Notes: generated by a model from the letters alone, not told the origin. 64,000 nt of DNA from Petrolisthes cinctipes (GCA_033782935.1 JAWQEG010001559.1:1-64000); one strand, 5' to 3'. Shown: positions 19,699-29,199, counted from the stretch's first letter. A program made the numbers and translations.

Positions 19699-22428
19699 CT
19701 ATCTGACCCGGAAGCCAAAGGGCCATGGTGCACGAGAATGTAAAAGGTAGTACTGAGACATGATATCAGATGACACCGCCAAGCAAGGTAGGGTGTCAGG
19801 AAGTCGATGTAATCGATGCCAACAACGAACCATCAAGGACTGGCGACTGAGATCAAGAGGTGGCTCATTAGCGTCCACCAGGAGACTGGGGATTGGGGAC
19901 GACCTGAAGGCTCCGGTCGCCAGATGTACTCCAGCATGATGAACAGGGTCTAAAACTCTGAGACGGGCATCGGTGGCAGAAGAGTACACCTCACACCCAT
20001 AGTCAAGTTTTGACCTAATAAGAACATGGTATAGGCGGAGGAGGGTGGCCCGATCAGCCCCCCAGGATGTATGGCTCAGGACCCTCAACAGGTTAAGAGC
20101 CTTGAGGCAAGAGACCTTAAGTGTACGTAAGTGGGGAACCCAAGTCAAACGTTTGTCAAAAAGGAGACCCAAAAAACTAGTCTCCTCGACACATCGTATC
20201 CGATGACCATACATGAATAAGTCCGGATCCGGGTGGATGCCTCGGATGCGGCAGAAGTGCATAGCAACTGTCTTGAAAGGAGAAAATCGAAACCCATGAG
20301 AATCAGTCCAATGTGACACCCTGTCAAGGGCAAGCTGCATGCGCCGCTCCGCCACTGACATACGGGAAGCAGCAAACCAGACTGCTAGGTCGTCAACGTA
20401 CATCGAGTTAGCTATACCGTCTGGAAGGGATGAGGCAATGGCATTAATTGCTACTGCAAACAATGTGACACTGAGGACGCTTCCCTGGGGGACGCCCTCC
20501 TCCTGTGCAACAGATGCTGAGTGGGTTGTACCAACCCTCACAGAAAAACTGCGACCACTGAGAAACTCCTTAAGAAAGCGTGGAAGGCGACCCCGCAGGC
20601 CATATAAATGGAGTTGCTGCAGGATGCCATATTGCCATGTAGTGTCATAGGCTTTCTCTAAATCAAAGAATACACAGACAAGGTGTTGATGTCGTGCAAA
20701 AGCCTCACATGCAGCAGCTTCCAACCTGACCAGAGCATCTGTAGTGGAACGGTATTTACGAAAGCCAGACTGGGACGGAGACAGAAAATCACCCCGTTCC
20801 AAGAAGTATACCAGTCTGACATTCACCATCTTTTCAAATAGTTTACAGAGACAGGAGGTCAAGGCAATTGGTCGATAATTGAGGGCAACACCAGAGTCCT
20901 TGCCCGGCTTGAGAAAAGGAAGGATGGTAGCAACCCTCCACCCAGAAGGGAAGACACCCTCCAGCCAGATTCTGTTATATACAGCTAAAAGAAATGAGAT
21001 CGCTTCCTCACCCAAGTGTCGTAACATTGCATATGGGATGTTGTCTGGCCCAGGAGAAGTGTCGCCGCAGAGAGAGAGAGCAGAATGCAGGTCTCTCAGG
21101 GTGAATATATGGTTATAACTTTCATTCTCGTTCCCTGTGAAATCCAGGACTGTACGCTCCTTGGCTTTTAACTCATGCCTGACAGCCAGAGGTCGAGAGT
21201 CACGGCTGGAGACCTTTGCAAAAGCCTCCGCCATGGTATTGGCCACTGTCAAACCATCCATGATCTTAATTCCATTGACCTTAAGTACAGGTGGAGAACT
21301 AGGAGAAAACTTCCCCGCCATCTTACGGACTCTCCTGAACACTTGGGTGAGTGGAGTTTTAGTATTAATTGAAGACACATAGGCATTCCAAGATGCACGT
21401 CGGGCCTCTTTTAAAACTCGTCTAGCCCAAGCCCTTGCCCGTCGGAAGTCCTCTAAAAGAGTTGGGTCCCCACGATTGCGACGAAGGCGAGAGAAAGCAG
21501 CACGCTTCTCCCGCACAGCAGTGGTGCAGACTGGTGACCACCAAGGGACAGGACGTTTGGGAAAGTAGCCAGAAGTTCTAGGGATAGAGTTGAGAGCAGC
21601 AGAGTGGAGCATATCAGTGAAATATGTTACAGCCTCGTCAGAGCTACCGAAATCGGCTACAGAAGAGACCGAAGAAGTTAGCTCTCTAAAAAACTGCCAG
21701 TCAGCCTTCTCTAATTTCCACCTAGGAAGACGAGACTGTGGTTCGTACCTGTTACCTTCTAAAAGTATAGGGAAATGGTCACTGCCAAATAAGTCAGGCA
21801 ACACTCTCCAAGTAAAATCCAACAGAGCACTGGGTGAGCAAAGGGAAATGTCAATGGCGGTAAAAGTCCCAGTAGGGCTATTAAAATGTGTCACATCTCC
21901 CGTATTTAAAACCCCTAATCCCTCATCCTCAATAAAAGAAGCCAATAAAACACCCCTGGGGTTGACCGAACTGTCACCCCACAGAGGATGACGACCATTA
22001 AAATCACCCAATAAAATAAAGGGAGATGGAAGGTCCCGTACAAGATGGTTGAGATCACCCCTCTCAACTGTAACACTGGGAGGAAGGTATAGACTGCATA
22101 CAGTGTACGGGCGGTCCATAAAAACCTTAACTGCAACAGCCTGGAGCGGAGTGTCAAGCTCCAGGCTCGTGCATGGAATATCTCGGCGAACTAGGATGGC
22201 AGAGCCACCATGATGACCCTGCCCTTCAAATGAATTGAAATAAAATGCTGAGTATGCTGGAGGACTGGCAGGAATGTAGTCCCCAAGCATTGTCTCTTGG
22301 AGAGAAACACATGCAGGAGAGAAGCTAGAGAGAAGAACGCGCAGTTCCTCCCAAGAAGCACGCAAGCCACGGCAATTCCACTGAAGGACCTTGAACGGTG
22401 TTACTTTAGTACTGATTTTTGGGAAGCC
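19699..22428 (-). CDS. LINE copy 2 ORF2, APE endonuclease and reverse transcriptase
   Basis: The frame is open from 22428 (after a TGA at 22431-22429) to TAG 19699-19701. The domain begins LQWNCRGLR at 22386. Counting from the TTG at 22365: endonuclease Glu24 (SLQET), GDFN 120-123, and SDH 195-197. RT: SPGPDNIPYAML, NYRPIALTSCLCKLFEKM, QSGFRKYRSTTDAL, Asp567 in FFDLEKAYDTTW, EEGVPQGSVLS and YVDD 655-658. All key RT residues are present. The enzyme nicks target DNA and copies element RNA onto the nick. No ATG precedes the endonuclease start, and the frame overlaps the end of ORF1 by 28 nt in the -1 phase, so initiation by coupling or frameshift is likely (inference). Confidence 0.95.
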   Translation of the reverse strand, partial: GFPKISTKVTPFKVLQWNCRGLRASWEELRVLLSSFSPACVSLQETMLGDYIPASPPAYSAFYFNSFEGQGHHGGSAILVRRDIPCTSLELDTPLQAVAVKVFMDRPYTVCSLYLPPSVTVERGDLNHLVRDLPSPFILLGDFNGRHPLWGDSSVNPRGVLLASFIEDEGLGVLNTGDVTHFNSPTGTFTAIDISLCSPSALLDFTWRVLPDLFGSDHFPILLEGNRYEPQSRLPRWKLEKADWQFFRELTSSVSSVADFGSSDEAVTYFTDMLHSAALNSIPRTSGYFPKRPVPWWSPVCTTAVREKRAAFSRLRRNRGDPTLLEDFRRARAWARRVLKEARRASWNAYVSSINTKTPLTQVFRRVRKMAGKFSPSSPPVLKVNGIKIMDGLTVANTMAEAFAKVSSRDSRPLAVRHELKAKERTVLDFTGNENESYNHIFTLRDLHSALSLCGDTSPGPDNIPYAMLRHLGEEAISFLLAVYNRIWLEGVFPSGWRVATILPFLKPGKDSGVALNYRPIALTSCLCKLFEKMVNVRLVYFLERGDFLSPSQSGFRKYRSTTDALVRLEAAACEAFARHQHLVCVFFDLEKAYDTTWQYGILQQLHLYGLRGRLPRFLKEFLSGRSFSVRVGTTHSASVAQEEGVPQGSVLSVTLFAVAINAIASSLPDGIANSMYVDDLAVWFAASRMSVAERRMQLALDRVSHWTDSHGFRFSPFKTVAMHFCRIRGIHPDPDLFMYGHRIRCVEETSFLGLLFDKRLTWVPHLRTLKVSCLKALNLLRVLSHTSWGADRATLLRLYHVLIRSKLDYGCEVYSSATDARLRVLDPVHHAGVHLATGAFRSSPIPSLLVDANEPPLDLSRQSLMVRCWHRLHRLPDTLPCLAVSSDIMSQYYLLHSRAPWPFGFRVR

Positions 22429-23588
22429 TCACAGAGGTACTTCCCACTACCACCTCGACCTGAGGGTTTATTCAAACAATAAGATTTGTCTAATCCTGGG
22501 CCACTAGAAGAAGAGCGAACCCGAGGAGTAGTACTTGGGGCAGTAATTGGGACCCGTAGACGAGTCCCTGAAGCATCTGATATGTTAGAAGAAGATGAAG
22601 GTATATGAGATGGGATATTCTTTGAAACAATTACATTGGTTCTGTCCTGTACAGCAGTGGTATCACTGACACAGGCAGATACATCAACATCCATAATACA
22701 GGTGGTAGAATCACTCCGCTGCTCAAGCGGAAGAGAAAGTGAATCTTTTGAAGTCACAACATCCGTGGCATCCACATTAACTTCACGCCCCTCTGATGAT
22801 CCCGAAGGAAGCTTGCGAGGAGGAACTTCTGTTGAATCAAGAGATTCATCAGAGCCACGAGAACGCTTCTGGTGAAATTGAAAGGAAACTATGGATGAGT
22901 CCACAGAGATGGTTGCCTCACAAGGTGGAACATCTATAGAGTCAAGTGCCTCAGAGAAACCACGAAGGCGTCTCTGTGGCAGTTTAGGTGACTTAAGTTT
23001 CCTTTTGGGAGAGCGTGTGGCAGTGTGAACCTCTACCACATGGACACCTTTAGCTAAAGTCTGAGAATTGTCATCAGTTGAAGGGTCACCAGAATGAGTG
23101 TCTGATAAAGTTTCCAAGATAGAGAAACTATTATGTAGAGTAACCTTAGAAACGTTCTCACTAGAGCAAGAAGCAGTTGCCTCTTGAGAAGGTTGAGAGG
23201 GTGCTGCAACCAATTTAGGGCGAAGGGAGGAGGCGTATGTCTTTATACCACCATCCTTCTGTCGCCTGAAGTTGAGTTGCCGTCTGGCACTACCTATGCT
23301 AATGAATTGAGTATTAGCCAAGTGGAGGATATCCTGCTCAAGTAGGTACATCTTACATTGGCGAGAACGCAAGGGGTGAGAATCTCTGCAGTAAAAGCAG
23401 TAACTCTCTGACCGACACTCAGAAGTAAGATGTGAGTCAAGAGCAGAACAATTACCACACCGGGAACGGTTGTTGCAGTTCCTTTTCCCATGACCAAACT
23501 CATAACAACAGAAACACTGTAGGGGACGCTCAACAAAAGGCTTCACCTCAAATGAGGTGGGGTTAATGTTAATGCGATCTGGGATATG
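22401..23588 (-). CDS. LINE copy 2 ORF1, C-terminal part with three zinc knuckles
   Basis: Continues the ORF1 frame after a TAG at 23591-23589. Near the start it has CFCCYEFGHGKRNC (C-x2-C-x4-H-x4-C), then CGNCSALDSHLTSEC, then CFYCRDSHPLRSRQC (C-x2-C-x3-H-x6-C). This is the triple-knuckle array of I/Jockey-type Gag-like proteins, which bind element RNA. A long Ser/Thr-rich, low-complexity tail follows (about 270 residues, including the related motifs EALDSIDVPPCE and ESLDSTEVPPRK). The stop TAA at 22403-22401 overlaps the ORF2 frame. Confidence 0.9.
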   Translation of the reverse strand, partial: HIPDRININPTSFEVKPFVERPLQCFCCYEFGHGKRNCNNRSRCGNCSALDSHLTSECRSESYCFYCRDSHPLRSRQCKMYLLEQDILHLANTQFISIGSARRQLNFRRQKDGGIKTYASSLRPKLVAAPSQPSQEATASCSSENVSKVTLHNSFSILETLSDTHSGDPSTDDNSQTLAKGVHVVEVHTATRSPKRKLKSPKLPQRRLRGFSEALDSIDVPPCEATISVDSSIVSFQFHQKRSRGSDESLDSTEVPPRKLPSGSSEGREVNVDATDVVTSKDSLSLPLEQRSDSTTCIMDVDVSACVSDTTAVQDRTNVIVSKNIPSHIPSSSSNISDASGTRLRVPITAPSTTPRVRSSSSGPGLDKSYCLNKPSGRGGSGKYLCEASQKSVLK

Positions 23589-24428
23589 CTAGCCATAGAA
23601 AGTGAGGATGATCATATTTTTACTGCCTTTCATCTTCGTTACTCGTTGGACACTGTCTGGGCACATAGCGAGAATGTCCTCTTCAGAGAATTCATACAGG
23701 TCCTCATTATATATACGCCCCTTGCTATAATTAAATGTTCGATGTGGTTTAATAGATTCAAACATGCTATCAGAAGGACAGGGGAGATTGAGGAGCATCA
23801 TGGCCTGTGTAAGATCTTTGGCTCTGATTAAAACTCCCTTACCATATTTCTTTATGTGGCCCATTGGTAATAATCCAATTTCTTTCTCAAGATACCGGGA
23901 AGCATGGATAATGTTACTACGTCCCTCCCTGTAGTAAGCCACAAACCAAAAGGGTGTAGGAACCCGAAGTTCCTTTGGGACATGCTCTGCAGAATCATCA
24001 AATATATTAGGGCAGTAATCATTGTCACTGGCAACTACATTGATGGACCGTATCATCTGAACTTTACAATGAGTATCCCCCACCGTCAGAGAATCTTTTG
24101 ACTCAAATGCAGCTTTGGCAGCAGCATTTGTATTGAAAGTAATATAGCACCGATTAGACCTACAATCACTGTCATATGTGATTCGGATTCGGAGGACTAC
24201 TCCAAAGCACTTAAAAATGGAGTGGATAGCGCCATAGGTAAAGGATGCGAGTACATTCGTTAACATTAACGTGTCCAAATCGTTAATAGGGTTCTTCGAC
24301 ACAAGACCCGACCTGCTAGGTCTACTCTTATTTGCAGCTTTCTGCATCTTACCACGACCAGAGAGTGACGTCTCGAGGGCCTGGTCGACCACCGCTCGAG
24401 GAAGAGATTGGGGCTTTTCTGTATCCAT
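23589..24428 (-). CDS. LINE copy 2 ORF1, N-terminal part up to an in-frame TAG
   Basis: 279 residues from ATG 24428 (MDTEKPQSLPRAVVDQ) to TAG at 23591-23589. A basic N-terminus (KMQKAANKSRPSRSG) is followed by a segment with an RNA-recognition-like layout (IRITYDSDCRSNRCYITF, then KAAFESKDSLTVGD) and a conserved-looking block (FWFVAYYREGRSNIIHASRY, GLLPMGHIKKYGKGVLIRAK). The frame resumes unchanged after the TAG with HIPDRINI, so this is one ORF1 with a nonsense codon rather than two genes. The RRM-like reading is tentative. Confidence 0.85.
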   Translation of the reverse strand: MDTEKPQSLPRAVVDQALETSLSGRGKMQKAANKSRPSRSGLVSKNPINDLDTLMLTNVLASFTYGAIHSIFKCFGVVLRIRITYDSDCRSNRCYITFNTNAAAKAAFESKDSLTVGDTHCKVQMIRSINVVASDNDYCPNIFDDSAEHVPKELRVPTPFWFVAYYREGRSNIIHASRYLEKEIGLLPMGHIKKYGKGVLIRAKDLTQAMMLLNLPCPSDSMFESIKPHRTFNYSKGRIYNEDLYEFSEEDILAMCPDSVQRVTKMKGSKNMIILTFYG

Positions 24429-24880
24429 ATATCATTGGTTTAGTGTTTTTGGCCCCAGGAGCCAAGAGCTACTACCTACCGGGCAGATGAGGGGACCGAG
24501 CGCTGGTCGCCGTGGGCGGGGTACCTCTTCCCCCACGGGGCCACTCGTTTAAAAAAGCAGCCCCAATGGCTCGAAAGTTTGCCCACGACGGTGCTGAGAC
24601 CCCCTTCCCCAACATCTCCCGGCCCAGACACCCAACCATCCAACATTGGACGGCCCCTAGAGGGCAGTCCCTCCGGAGGGCAGCGCTGTTGGCCCGTACT
24701 GGCAGCCTAATGCATGGGAACCATTTAGTCTGGTCTCTCACTGGCGGCCTTACTAGCATGGGAAGCCCTCTCTCCCCGAAATCGGGGCAGAGCAGGGGCC
24801 GGAGCCCCCTCTAGTCTAGCTCGCCAGGTCTCAGAGACACGCAAGCCCCCCCACTACGTCAAGGCGGTTCCCGTTGGGGG
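24429..24880 (-). other. LINE copy 2 5' UTR
   Basis: 452 bp, distinctly more GC-rich than the rest of the locus, running to the target-site duplication. LINEs of this type carry an internal promoter at the 5' end; no specific promoter motif is claimed. Short ORFs on both strands are not credible. Confidence 0.7.
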
Positions 24881-24895
24881 GGAACTACAGTGGAT
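24881..24895 (+). repeat. Target-site duplication, right copy
   Basis: GGAACTACAGTGGAT, identical to 18389-18403. Confidence 0.93.
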
Positions 24896-27800
24896 GCTCT
24901 TGGAGTTGTGAGGTTGCCAGTTCATTTCCGGGGTAGTTCAGGTTTTGCTGCAGCATTTTATGTTGTAAGTAAATTTCATCCTATGGCTAGCGGGTTGCTT
25001 AGATTGTCAACCATGGCTGAAAGGAAGATTGAGGTGTACCCAGGGGAAGGTTTAATTGTTCATGAAAATGTACCTTATTTGTGTATGGCAACCCCGCAAC
25101 CCAAACACTCAGACAAAGAGGTTAAAACGGTGGGTTATGTAAGGGGATTTGAGGAGAAGTCAACACAAGGGGTCATTAAACAAGATAGACTATGCGACAC
25201 TTCTGGGGAGGAAGTCACGCATTGGACTGTTGTTACTGCTGTTGTACCTGATGCGCACAGGTTGCAACCGCAAGAAATTATTCAGTTCAAGGTGTGTTTG
25301 AAAGGAGTGAAAGAAGAAGTAGATGTGGTATATATGTCTGAAATACGTAAATTAAAAGGGGTATCACTAGAGTCTACCTTGACTACAGTAAGGTCAGGGG
25401 GTGAGACTGTGGTACTGGCTGTAAACAATACAGGAGTAGAGATTGAATTTAAGCCAGGCAGTCAATTGTGTGATTTTCTTGTATACCATGGTACGGTATT
25501 AGAGCCAAAGCATAGCCTACCAGTTGTGAGTGTTGTTGGTTGTATTGATGCATCTCCTTCGTCGGAATTGAGAAGTCAAGTTAAAACTGGGGGAAACTCA
25601 GAAGGGAAAGAGGAGTTGTTACAATTACTTCAAGGGTATAGGAAGGCTATAGCTCTTGCAGGGGAACCATTAGGTAGTACAGACCTAACTTCACATGTGA
25701 TTAAGTTAAAGCGAGAAGCGCAACCCAGTTACATAAAATCATATAGGCTCCCCCATTCACAAAGACAGATAGTGGACGATACGGTGAAAGATATGTTAAA
25801 ACAGAAGGTTATTGAACCTTCGACTTCTCCTTGGAGTAGCCCCATATTTTTTATTCCAAAGAAGGATGGAACATATAGACCTGTTATTGACTATAGGAGA
25901 GTAAATCAGCAGACCGTCCCTGATAAATACCCCATGCCTCATTTGAATGACCTGTTGCAGGCTATAGGTGAGGGAAATAAGGTGTTTTCTACCTTGGATT
26001 TGCTGTCAGGATATTGGCAGGTGCCAGTTCACGAGCGGTCTCGTGACATCACGGCTTTTTCCACTCATCAGGGTCATAATCAGTTTCGCAGGATGCCATT
26101 TGGGCTCTGCAATGCCCCTACGACTTTCCAAAGACTAGTGAACAATGTATTGGCGGGGTTAATTGGGAAAGATGCATTAGTATACCTAGATGACATAATT
26201 ATTTTCTCAAAGGATGTGCCTACGCACTTGGAGAAATTAAGAAAGGTATTGGAACGTTTAGCATCAGCGGGTTTGAAGCTAAAACTTAGTAAGTGTGAAT
26301 TCTTGAAACAAAAGATTAAGTATTTGGGGCATGAAGTAGACGAGTCAGGTATACATGTGAATCAGGATAAGATAAAGGCTATCTTAATGTTTCCAACACC
26401 GACCAAGGCAGATCATGTACGATCTTTTCTGGGACTAGCGGGTTACTACAGGAGTCTTGTGTATCAGTTTTCTAGCAAGGCAGCACCTTTGATTAAACTG
26501 TTGAAGCAGACAAATAAGTTTGAATGGGGTCAACCACAAGAAGAGGCATTTAGTATATTAAAGGAGGCTCTGACGCAACCACCTGTTTTGGCTTTCCCAG
26601 ATTTCAAGAAACCGTTTATTTTACATACAGATGCATCGGGGGTTGGACTTGGGGCAGTATTGGCACAAGAAGATGAGGGGGGAAAGTTAAAACCCATTGG
26701 CTACGCAAGTAAGGCGTTAAATGATACAGAGAAGAAATATAGTGTTACACATCAGGAGGCATATGCCATAGTGTGGGCTTTGAAACATTTTCGTCCTATT
26801 ATTTTTGGTTACTCTATTACAGTTTGTACTGATCATCGCCCATGTCTCGAGTTGTTCAAGGGGAAGAATATGACAGGGAAGTTAGCACGATGGCACTTGA
26901 CTATTCTGGAGTTCAACCCTACTTTCAATTTTGTACCTGGTAAGATTAATGTAGTTGCAGATGCATTAAGTCGACAGACTGTGAACTCTGTAACCACATT
27001 GAGTACAATATCCCCACAGAAGTTAAAGACAAAGCAAAGGGAAGATCCTATGTGGAAGAGGGTAATTTATGGTCTAGAGTCAGGGGAAGAGGTAGAAGTT
27101 CCAGGTCTACCGCTAAGAACAACAGAGTTTATCCTAAGGGATAATGTTCTTCATAAGGTAACTGTAGTTAAAGGGAAAGGAACATACAGAATAGTAGTGC
27201 CAGGGTCTCTGATAGAAACAGTATTAAGGCTTCTTCATGATGCACCGCAAGCAGATCATAAAGGGAGGGACGCTTATCTAGAAGAAGCTAGGTCGAGGTA
27301 TTTCTGGTTGAAAATGCGTAAGGACATAGAAAACCATATAAAGAAATGTGTATCGTGTGCGAGGAACAAAGGAACTACGGGACCACCCGCTCCTCTGCAA
27401 ACATTTCCAAGTCCTGCTAAACCTTGGGATGTGGTAGCCATAGATGTGTTACAGCTACCTACAAGTTATCAGGGATCAAAGTATTTGTTGACTTGTGTGG
27501 ATCATTTCAGTAGGTTTGTTGTGTTAGCTCCTCTACAAGATAAATCAGCTCAGTCCATTGCACATGCATTAGTAAACTCATTGTTTTGTACATACACTAT
27601 ACCCCGTGTGCTGTTGTCAGACAATAAGACAGAATTTAGAAATAGTGTCCTAGAAGAAATCTGCAAGCTCTACAATATTAAGCAGGTGTTCACGGTTGCA
27701 TACCATCCTCAAAGTAATGGTATGGTGGAGAGAGTAAATAGGAAGATTTTGGAGGTACTTAGACATCTGGCAGGTTCAATTCAAGCAGGCTGGGAAGATT

Positions 27801-28096
27801 GGTTATGCCAGGTAACCGCCTGTATAAATAGTTCCATACATTCCTCACTGGGAAAGACTCCACATTATATTATATATGGTGGGGATAAGGTCCTACCATG
27901 TGATATATTGGTTGGAAGACCAGGCCCAGTGTATAATGTAGGCGACTATGTGAGTGTCTATGGACATGCTTTTGCAACCATTCACAATGAAGTAAGAAAG
28001 CATATGGAAGCCTCACGGGCAGAACATATTGCAAGGCAACATAAGTTTGCAAAGAAAGTAGAAATTGAAGATTACAGAGATGCTCAGCACATGTAG
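24881..28096 (+). CDS. pol: Ty3/gypsy element C pol: protease end, RT, RNase H, integrase (C-terminus replaced)
   Basis: A single open frame of more than 1060 codons. Counting from 24890: end of protease (LPVHFRG, residue 9). RT has IEPSTSPWSSPIFFIPKK (about 306), TLDLLSGYWQVPVH, MPFGLCNAPTTFQRLV and YLDD (about 431). RNase H has LHTDASGVGLGAVLAQ (Asp 581) and CTDHRP. Integrase has an H-x-H/C-x2-C zinc module (LHDAPQADH, KKCVSCARN) and the triad Asp852 (AIDVLQ), Asp911 (SDNKTEF) and Glu947 (NGMVERVNR) with 35 residues between the last two. The frame ends at TAG 28096, but the last 11 or so residues (DYRDAQHM at the end) come from an inverted copy of the element's own leader, so the integrase C-terminal GPY/F region is missing. 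The catalytic domains look intact. Confidence 0.95.
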   Translation, partial: GTTVDALGVVRLPVHFRGSSGFAAAFYVVSKFHPMASGLLRLSTMAERKIEVYPGEGLIVHENVPYLCMATPQPKHSDKEVKTVGYVRGFEEKSTQGVIKQDRLCDTSGEEVTHWTVVTAVVPDAHRLQPQEIIQFKVCLKGVKEEVDVVYMSEIRKLKGVSLESTLTTVRSGGETVVLAVNNTGVEIEFKPGSQLCDFLVYHGTVLEPKHSLPVVSVVGCIDASPSSELRSQVKTGGNSEGKEELLQLLQGYRKAIALAGEPLGSTDLTSHVIKLKREAQPSYIKSYRLPHSQRQIVDDTVKDMLKQKVIEPSTSPWSSPIFFIPKKDGTYRPVIDYRRVNQQTVPDKYPMPHLNDLLQAIGEGNKVFSTLDLLSGYWQVPVHERSRDITAFSTHQGHNQFRRMPFGLCNAPTTFQRLVNNVLAGLIGKDALVYLDDIIIFSKDVPTHLEKLRKVLERLASAGLKLKLSKCEFLKQKIKYLGHEVDESGIHVNQDKIKAILMFPTPTKADHVRSFLGLAGYYRSLVYQFSSKAAPLIKLLKQTNKFEWGQPQEEAFSILKEALTQPPVLAFPDFKKPFILHTDASGVGLGAVLAQEDEGGKLKPIGYASKALNDTEKKYSVTHQEAYAIVWALKHFRPIIFGYSITVCTDHRPCLELFKGKNMTGKLARWHLTILEFNPTFNFVPGKINVVADALSRQTVNSVTTLSTISPQKLKTKQREDPMWKRVIYGLESGEEVEVPGLPLRTTEFILRDNVLHKVTVVKGKGTYRIVVPGSLIETVLRLLHDAPQADHKGRDAYLEEARSRYFWLKMRKDIENHIKKCVSCARNKGTTGPPAPLQTFPSPAKPWDVVAIDVLQLPTSYQGSKYLLTCVDHFSRFVVLAPLQDKSAQSIAHALVNSLFCTYTIPRVLLSDNKTEFRNSVLEEICKLYNIKQVFTVAYHPQSNGMVERVNRKILEVLRHLAGSIQAGWEDWLCQVTACINSSIHSSLGKTPHYIIYGGDKVLPCDILVGRPGPVYNVGDYVSVYGHAFATIHNEVRKHMEASRAEHIARQHKFAKKVEIEDYRDAQHM

Positions 28097-28476
28097 TAAA
28101 GGAATGTGTAGATGCCACACACCCCAAGAGTAAACGCTGGCCAGTCGTTCCTCTCACAGCTCCCGTTCACTCTTCTGGTTCACCCTCCTAAGTCCGTCCT
28201 TGTTCCTTCCCAGATGAGATACCCACAACAGACAATTCCTCTTTTTCCCTGGGAAAAGCACACAGGGAAAAATGCCTGATTAAAGTAGGTTAGGTTATAC
28301 AGCCACCATTAGCTGGCAACCCCCAGCTGGTATCGCTCTGGCTCGCTCTCGGTCCATCAGTGTTACCAACGAGGAAAAACGCCCAAGCCGCCCCCACGTA
28401 CACAAGTATCCTGTTTGGAATATAGAATTAATACAGGACACTGTGAATGTTACGTGTTCCACCGCTGCCACCATTA
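28063..28476 (-). other. Inverted copy of the element C leader
   Basis: On the minus strand this matches the plus-strand leader at about 16659-17085, including TGGTGGCAGCGG (28473-28462) and GCATCTACACATTCC near the inner end. The match begins inside the pol frame at about 28063, at a junction where both copies share a GAAGATTACAGA-like stretch. By eye the copies differ by scattered substitutions and small indels. Confidence 0.88.
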
Positions 28477-29168
28477 TGTACTCGTGGGGTCGTCCAAGCT
28501 CAGCAACAGCTTCTCTCGGAAACACCTGCTGGAAACTCTCACTTACTCTCGGGCTAGTATTACTTACTACGCCGATGTAGACCTCTGGTTTCAGCCAACT
28601 TACCGTTGCTCTGAACTACCACTCTAGTCTTCCTGGGGAACTAAGTTAGTTACTCAAGGTTTAGAGTAAACTTGTGGACTTGTCTCTATTTACTGAATAT
28701 ATTATGTATAGGTTACAGGTTATACAGGCAACTCGTGTCTCTCTAATATAGGGTAGGAGGTGAACCTGTTGTAGCCAAGGCAGGGCGTGTAATGCGCCTT
28801 CTCTCTCTGGTAGTCCCCGCTCGTGGTTTACACTGCCACACCCTTTCTTAGATGACAGGTTGTCGATGATGCTATTTACAATGCTAAGCTTACATATGAA
28901 ATATGGATAAGTTAGATATGAGTTTATATAAAAATAAAGTGAGTAAATATATATTGTCCCTTTCTCTACATACAAGATGACAATATGGAGTTGATTATAG
29001 TAGAGAGATTAATATATAGATAATTACAGAGTGAATCTAGCAATCAGTAGCTCAGCATGGAAGATTCCCTCACGCTGCTACTCAGCACTTTCAAAGGATG
29101 TTGTGTCTAATGAAACTAGCTTGAACTGCTTTGGCCTAACGGTATGTTCCACTACCATAGGTGTATCA
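28477..29168 (-). repeat. Inverted element C LTR (692 bp)
   Basis: Reverse complement of a relative of the LTR at 15967-16655. In minus orientation it starts TGATACACC (29168) and ends GTACA (28477), with TATATAAACT at 28930-28921. No 5-bp duplication links the outer flanks of the two LTRs. It is followed by only about 30 bp before satellite A. Confidence 0.8.
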
Positions 29169-29199
29169 TGTATCGCGAACGTGATCAGCCGCGGATGCA

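Larger units (their letters stand above)
18404..24880 (-). mobile_element. I-type LINE copy 2, nearly complete, 6477 bp, inserted in gypsy C
   Basis: Minus-strand non-LTR retrotransposon with a 5' UTR (24429-24880), ORF1 (22401-24428), ORF2 (18682-22428) and a short 3' UTR. It ends in a (TCAA)n-type tetranucleotide tail, seen on the plus strand as TGATTGATTGATTGATTTAG from 18404. It is bounded by identical 15-bp copies of GGAACTACAGTGGAT. The triple-knuckle ORF1, APE endonuclease, RT and RNase H followed by a C-terminal zinc motif fit the I group of LINEs. Each ORF is broken by one in-frame TAG. Confidence 0.93.

Noticed and set aside
18691..24101. Plus-strand ORFs opposite the LINE
   Set aside because: Antisense shadows of ORF1 and ORF2, which have full domain support on the minus strand.
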